Of a DNA stretch of 64,000 nucleotides, positions 61,574 to 64,000 are shown in pieces. Each line of letters opens with the position of its first letter. The stretch's first letter is position 1. The notes beneath the pieces are model-generated. The model was given only the letters and a program-made list of their open reading frames with translations. It was not told the DNA's origin and ran no database searches. Location of the stretch: the NCBI RefSeq assembly GCF_019645855.1, contig NZ_CP080999.1:4588001-4652000 (forward strand), written 5' to 3'. The stretch comes from Mycobacterium malmoense. GTDB lineage: Bacteria; Actinomycetota; Actinomycetes; Mycobacteriales; Mycobacteriaceae. Made by a program: the position numbers and the translations under genes.

Positions 61574-62359
61574 TCATTCGATGAGGTCATCGGTTGGCGG
61601 TCGTATCCCGTCGTTACTGAAGGCGGGCAGCAGGTGCGTGAAGGCGGGCAGTAGGTTTGTCGGGTCTCCATGCCAGGGCAGCGCCAACAGCTGCCGGATA
61701 CTGCGTCGTCCGCCGAAGGTGCGTAGTGCCTCGAAATCCGAGATGTTAAGGGCGAGTTGATCTCGCGTGGTGTGCGGATCGCCGAGCTGTACGGATCCGA
61801 TTGTGGGGGTGATTAACCGCAGCGCCGGCAGCCCCGCTTGTCGGATCAATTGATCGCCCATCGTTGTCAAGAACCCCAGGGCGACCTCGAACGTGAGATC
61901 GCCTGCGCGGGAGTCCGGTTCACCCAGTGCACCGCGAATGTCGTGCTCATGGGTGAGGGCATCGAAGACAAGCTGACATGCGGATCGTTGGGGGGCCAGA
62001 GCGAGCCTGGCTGTCACCGGGTCGATCATCTGCCCCCATAGGTCGAGTAACTCGTCGACGCTGTGCCCGCCGAGGCGATCGACCTGCATTTCGGTCCAGG
62101 AGTCGGCGCCCTTTCCCTCCATGTTGAGTGAAATGATGTCCTGTGCGACCCCGGCCAGGTGAGCAACCGTCTGGCGGATGGTCCAGGCGGGACAGGCCGG
62201 CACTGCCAGTTCGGCGACTTCGGCGCGGCCGCGGATCAGCGCGTCGACACGTCCGTAGACGAGGCGGTAGGCCGCCGCGGCGTCCGGGATCGGCAACAGT
62301 CGGGGCGGTCGGCTTGTGCGGGAGCGAGATGGTCCCTCGTGGAATTCAGTGTTGGGCAT
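61574..62359 (-). CDS. Maleylpyruvate-isomerase-family (MDMPI) protein
   Basis: 261 residues. VPACPAWTIRQTVAHLAGVA carries the conserved N-terminal motif of the mycothiol-dependent maleylpyruvate isomerase family, followed by FDALTHEHDIRGALGEPD with the further His ligands and a C-terminal MDMPI_C-like domain. Most mycobacterial members have unknown substrates. A short duplication is visible at its C-terminus (LLPAFTH LLPAF), made by a tandem DNA repeat near 61620-61660. It is 34 bases after bioB on the same strand and upstream of the P450. Confidence 0.88.
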   Translation of the reverse strand: MPNTEFHEGPSRSRTSRPPRLLPIPDAAAAYRLVYGRVDALIRGRAEVAELAVPACPAWTIRQTVAHLAGVAQDIISLNMEGKGADSWTEMQVDRLGGHSVDELLDLWGQMIDPVTARLALAPQRSACQLVFDALTHEHDIRGALGEPDSRAGDLTFEVALGFLTTMGDQLIRQAGLPALRLITPTIGSVQLGDPHTTRDQLALNISDFEALRTFGGRRSIRQLLALPWHGDPTNLLPAFTHLLPAFSNDGIRPPTDDLIE

Positions 62360-62393
62360 CGCGTTGACCTCTCGTTGGGGAAATGTCGACGTT

Positions 62394-63491
62394 TCAGGTG
62401 TTGGCGGGTGTGGTGGTGCCTGCGCCGCGGTGGCGGGTGATGACGAGGTCGCGGTGGTGCGCGGCCTGGGTCGGCTGGTCGAAGCCTTCGATCACGAAGC
62501 CGGCGTCGGCGATCATCGCCCGATCGGCGTGGCCGGGCTGGCCTTGGCTGGTGAGGTAGTCGCCAAGGAACATCGAATTCGCCAGGTGCAGGGCGAGCGG
62601 TTGCAGGCTACGCAAGTGTATTTCGCGTCCCCCGGCGACCCGGACCTCCACGTCGGGAAAGGCGAACCGAAACATCGCCAGGATGCGCAGGCAACGCTGG
62701 GGCGTTAGGTCCCAATGCCCGCCCAGCGGCGTGCCTTGAAATGGGATCAGGAAGTTCACCGGCACCGAGTCCGGTTGGAGTTCACGCAAAGCCAACGCGA
62801 CATCGACGATGTCCTCATCGGATTCGCCCATTCCGACGATGACACCCGAACACGGCGACAGCCCAGCGGTTTTGGCGGCGGCCACCGTGGCGGTTCGGTC
62901 GTCGAAGGTGTGGGTCGAGCAGATCCGGGCGTAGTTCTCGGCGCTGGTGTTGAGGTTGTGGTTGTAGGCGTCGGCGCCGGCCCGCCGCAGCCGATCGGCT
63001 TGCCCGTGTTTGAGCAGCCCCAGGCAGACACACACCTCCACCATTGGGGCGGAATCCTTGATAGCGGCGACCGTCTCGGCGACCCGCTCGATATCACGGT
63101 CGCCCGGCCCGCGGCCAGCGGCGACCAGGCAGACGCGTTTGGCGCCGGCATCGATCGCGCATTGGGCGTGGCGGGCGGCTTCATCGGCATCGACCCAGGA
63201 GTATTTCAGGATCTCAGCGGTCGACCCGCGCCGCTGCGAACAATAACCGCAATCCTCTGGACACATACCAGATTTCATGTTCACCAGGTAGTTGAGCTTG
63301 ACCCGCCGACCGAAAAACCTGCGACGCACCCGCCCGGCCGCGGCGATCACGTCGAGCAGGTCATCGTCACTACTGGCCAACACGGCCAACAAGTCATCGC
63401 GATCGACATGCCGTCGCCGCAACGCTGCGGCGGTGATCGCCGACAATCGCCGCTCAAACTCCGTATTCGTCACGGCCGCTGGGTCATGCAT
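62394..63491 (-). CDS. bioB: Biotin synthase (radical SAM)
   Basis: 365 residues. The radical SAM motif CPEDCGYC (Cys77, 81, 84) and downstream family blocks (LVAAGRGPGDRDIERV, VCVCLGLLKHGQADRLRRAG, AYNHNLNTSAENYARICSTH, VNFLIPFQGTPLGG, REIHLRSLQPLALHLANS, FLGDYLTSQGQ) are complete. It inserts sulfur into dethiobiotin. No other biotin genes are next to it; its 5' end overlaps the flavin oxidoreductase by 8 bases. As mycobacteria normally carry bioB in bioA-F-D-B, this may be an extra copy. Confidence 0.93.
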   Translation of the reverse strand: MHDPAAVTNTEFERRLSAITAAALRRRHVDRDDLLAVLASSDDDLLDVIAAAGRVRRRFFGRRVKLNYLVNMKSGMCPEDCGYCSQRRGSTAEILKYSWVDADEAARHAQCAIDAGAKRVCLVAAGRGPGDRDIERVAETVAAIKDSAPMVEVCVCLGLLKHGQADRLRRAGADAYNHNLNTSAENYARICSTHTFDDRTATVAAAKTAGLSPCSGVIVGMGESDEDIVDVALALRELQPDSVPVNFLIPFQGTPLGGHWDLTPQRCLRILAMFRFAFPDVEVRVAGGREIHLRSLQPLALHLANSMFLGDYLTSQGQPGHADRAMIADAGFVIEGFDQPTQAAHHRDLVITRHRGAGTTTPANT

Positions 63492-64000
63492 GGGCTTCTC
63501 CTTTTCGGTTGTCGATCAACGCGGCGGCCCGCCCATCGAAATCGGCCGACGCCCTGGCAAGCCGGTTTCGGGTCCGCATCAACAGATGCCGAAGGTTGGC
63601 GGCGACGATGTGGGGCAGCAGTGCGGGGTCGTTCAGTCGGGTGGGCGGATCGATGAGGTGAGCGACCCGCAGCAGGCGTTCGGTCACGGTGATGTCGTAG
63701 GCGGCGGCGATCAACGTGGCCTTGACTACCTGACTGAGCACCTTGTGGCGCATCGATCGCTTGCGCACAGGCAACGGGACCCGGTCGTTAGCTTGGTTGC
63801 GAGCCCACGTCGGGCCGATATCTTCCGCGGTGGCGCGAAAGAAGCGCTGGGCCAAGTCGCGATCGCCGCCACGCAGGCAGTCGCGTAGCGCGAGAGCTTG
63901 CAGCGCCGCCATCGTCATGCCTTGCCCGTAGACGGGGTTCAGGCTGCACAGCCCATCGCCAACCATCAACAAGCCACGCGGGAATTTCGGCATCCGGTCA
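63484..64000 (-). CDS. FAD-dependent oxidoreductase, C-terminal part (runs off window end)
   Basis: The last 171 residues or so of a flavoprotein. The sequence GLLMVGDGLCSLNPVYGQGM is the third FAD-binding motif (GD, followed by the NPVYGQGMT helix) of geranylgeranyl-reductase/tryptophan-halogenase-like monooxygenases. A long helical tail (KVLSQVVKATLIAAAYDITV, then LARASADFDGRAAALID) follows. The gene starts beyond the window. Its stop overlaps the bioB start, so both are cotranscribed. Function not assignable from this fragment. Confidence 0.82.
   Translation of the reverse strand, partial: DRMPKFPRGLLMVGDGLCSLNPVYGQGMTMAALQALALRDCLRGGDRDLAQRFFRATAEDIGPTWARNQANDRVPLPVRKRSMRHKVLSQVVKATLIAAAYDITVTERLLRVAHLIDPPTRLNDPALLPHIVAANLRHLLMRTRNRLARASADFDGRAAALIDNRKGEAHA

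Noticed and set aside
1..64000. tRNA, rRNA, CRISPR arrays and complete insertion sequences
   Set aside because: I looked on both strands and found no cloverleaf with conserved loops, no regularly spaced repeats and no intact transposase.

Overview
The window is typical of a slow-growing Mycobacterium, probably near the M. avium complex. It is GC-rich and carries two MmpS/MmpL pairs, a DipZ homologue, many acyl-CoA and F420/flavin enzymes, two P450s, mycothiol-type DinB/MDMPI proteins and a large FAAL enzyme. Species placement is inference. I found no tRNA, rRNA or CRISPR array.

Layout. (1) 1-5765: two divergent mmpS-mmpL transport pairs around a TetR gene, with 23-bp tandem operator-like repeats. 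(2) 5786-15504: dipZ, a degenerate group II intron fragment, a P450, a secreted hypothetical protein, an SDR, an NmrA-like protein and a Tat-exported lipoprotein multicopper oxidase. (3) 15507-24633: eight tightly packed minus-strand genes. These are an MhpC-, MhpA- and MhpB-like meta-cleavage set followed by a ketosteroid-dehydrogenase-like flavoprotein, a luciferase-like oxidoreductase, an SDR, a cyclase-family hydrolase and an alpha/beta hydrolase. A divergent IclR regulator (24757) follows, then a second KstD-like flavoprotein and an M19 dipeptidase-like gene. (4) 28159-44581: an acyl-CoA catabolic island with an epoxide-hydrolase-like protein, the MeaB GTPase, a thiolase, an enoyl-CoA hydratase, a paired FadE heteromer, an acyl-CoA ligase, a 2Fe-2S ferredoxin, a CoA transferase, an LLM oxidoreductase and a split B12-dependent acyl-CoA mutase. 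An XRE-ImmA/IrrE gene with a frameshifted partner interrupts this island. (5) 44664-52517: miscellaneous genes (methyltransferase, VanX-like peptidase, TetR/CocE pair, phosphatase lipoprotein, DMT transporter, SDR, lipid kinase). (6) 53030-59233: a four-gene operon of FAAL-ACP-thioester reductase, ferritin-like di-iron protein, epoxide-hydrolase-type hydrolase and 2Fe-2S flavin reductase, behind a roughly 500-bp AT-rich leader with repeated 11-mers. (7) 59535-64000: a DinB protein, an unusual P450, an MDMPI-type protein, BioB and the end of a flavin oxidoreductase.

Regions 3 and 4 look like peripheral and central steps for breaking down an aromatic or polycyclic/branched substrate to acyl-CoA units, with a mutase and its MeaB chaperone at the end. 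Region 6 looks biosynthetic or modifying: a fatty acid is activated, held on an ACP, released reductively and probably oxidised by a di-iron enzyme fed by its own reductase. This last system is the best candidate here for undescribed biology.
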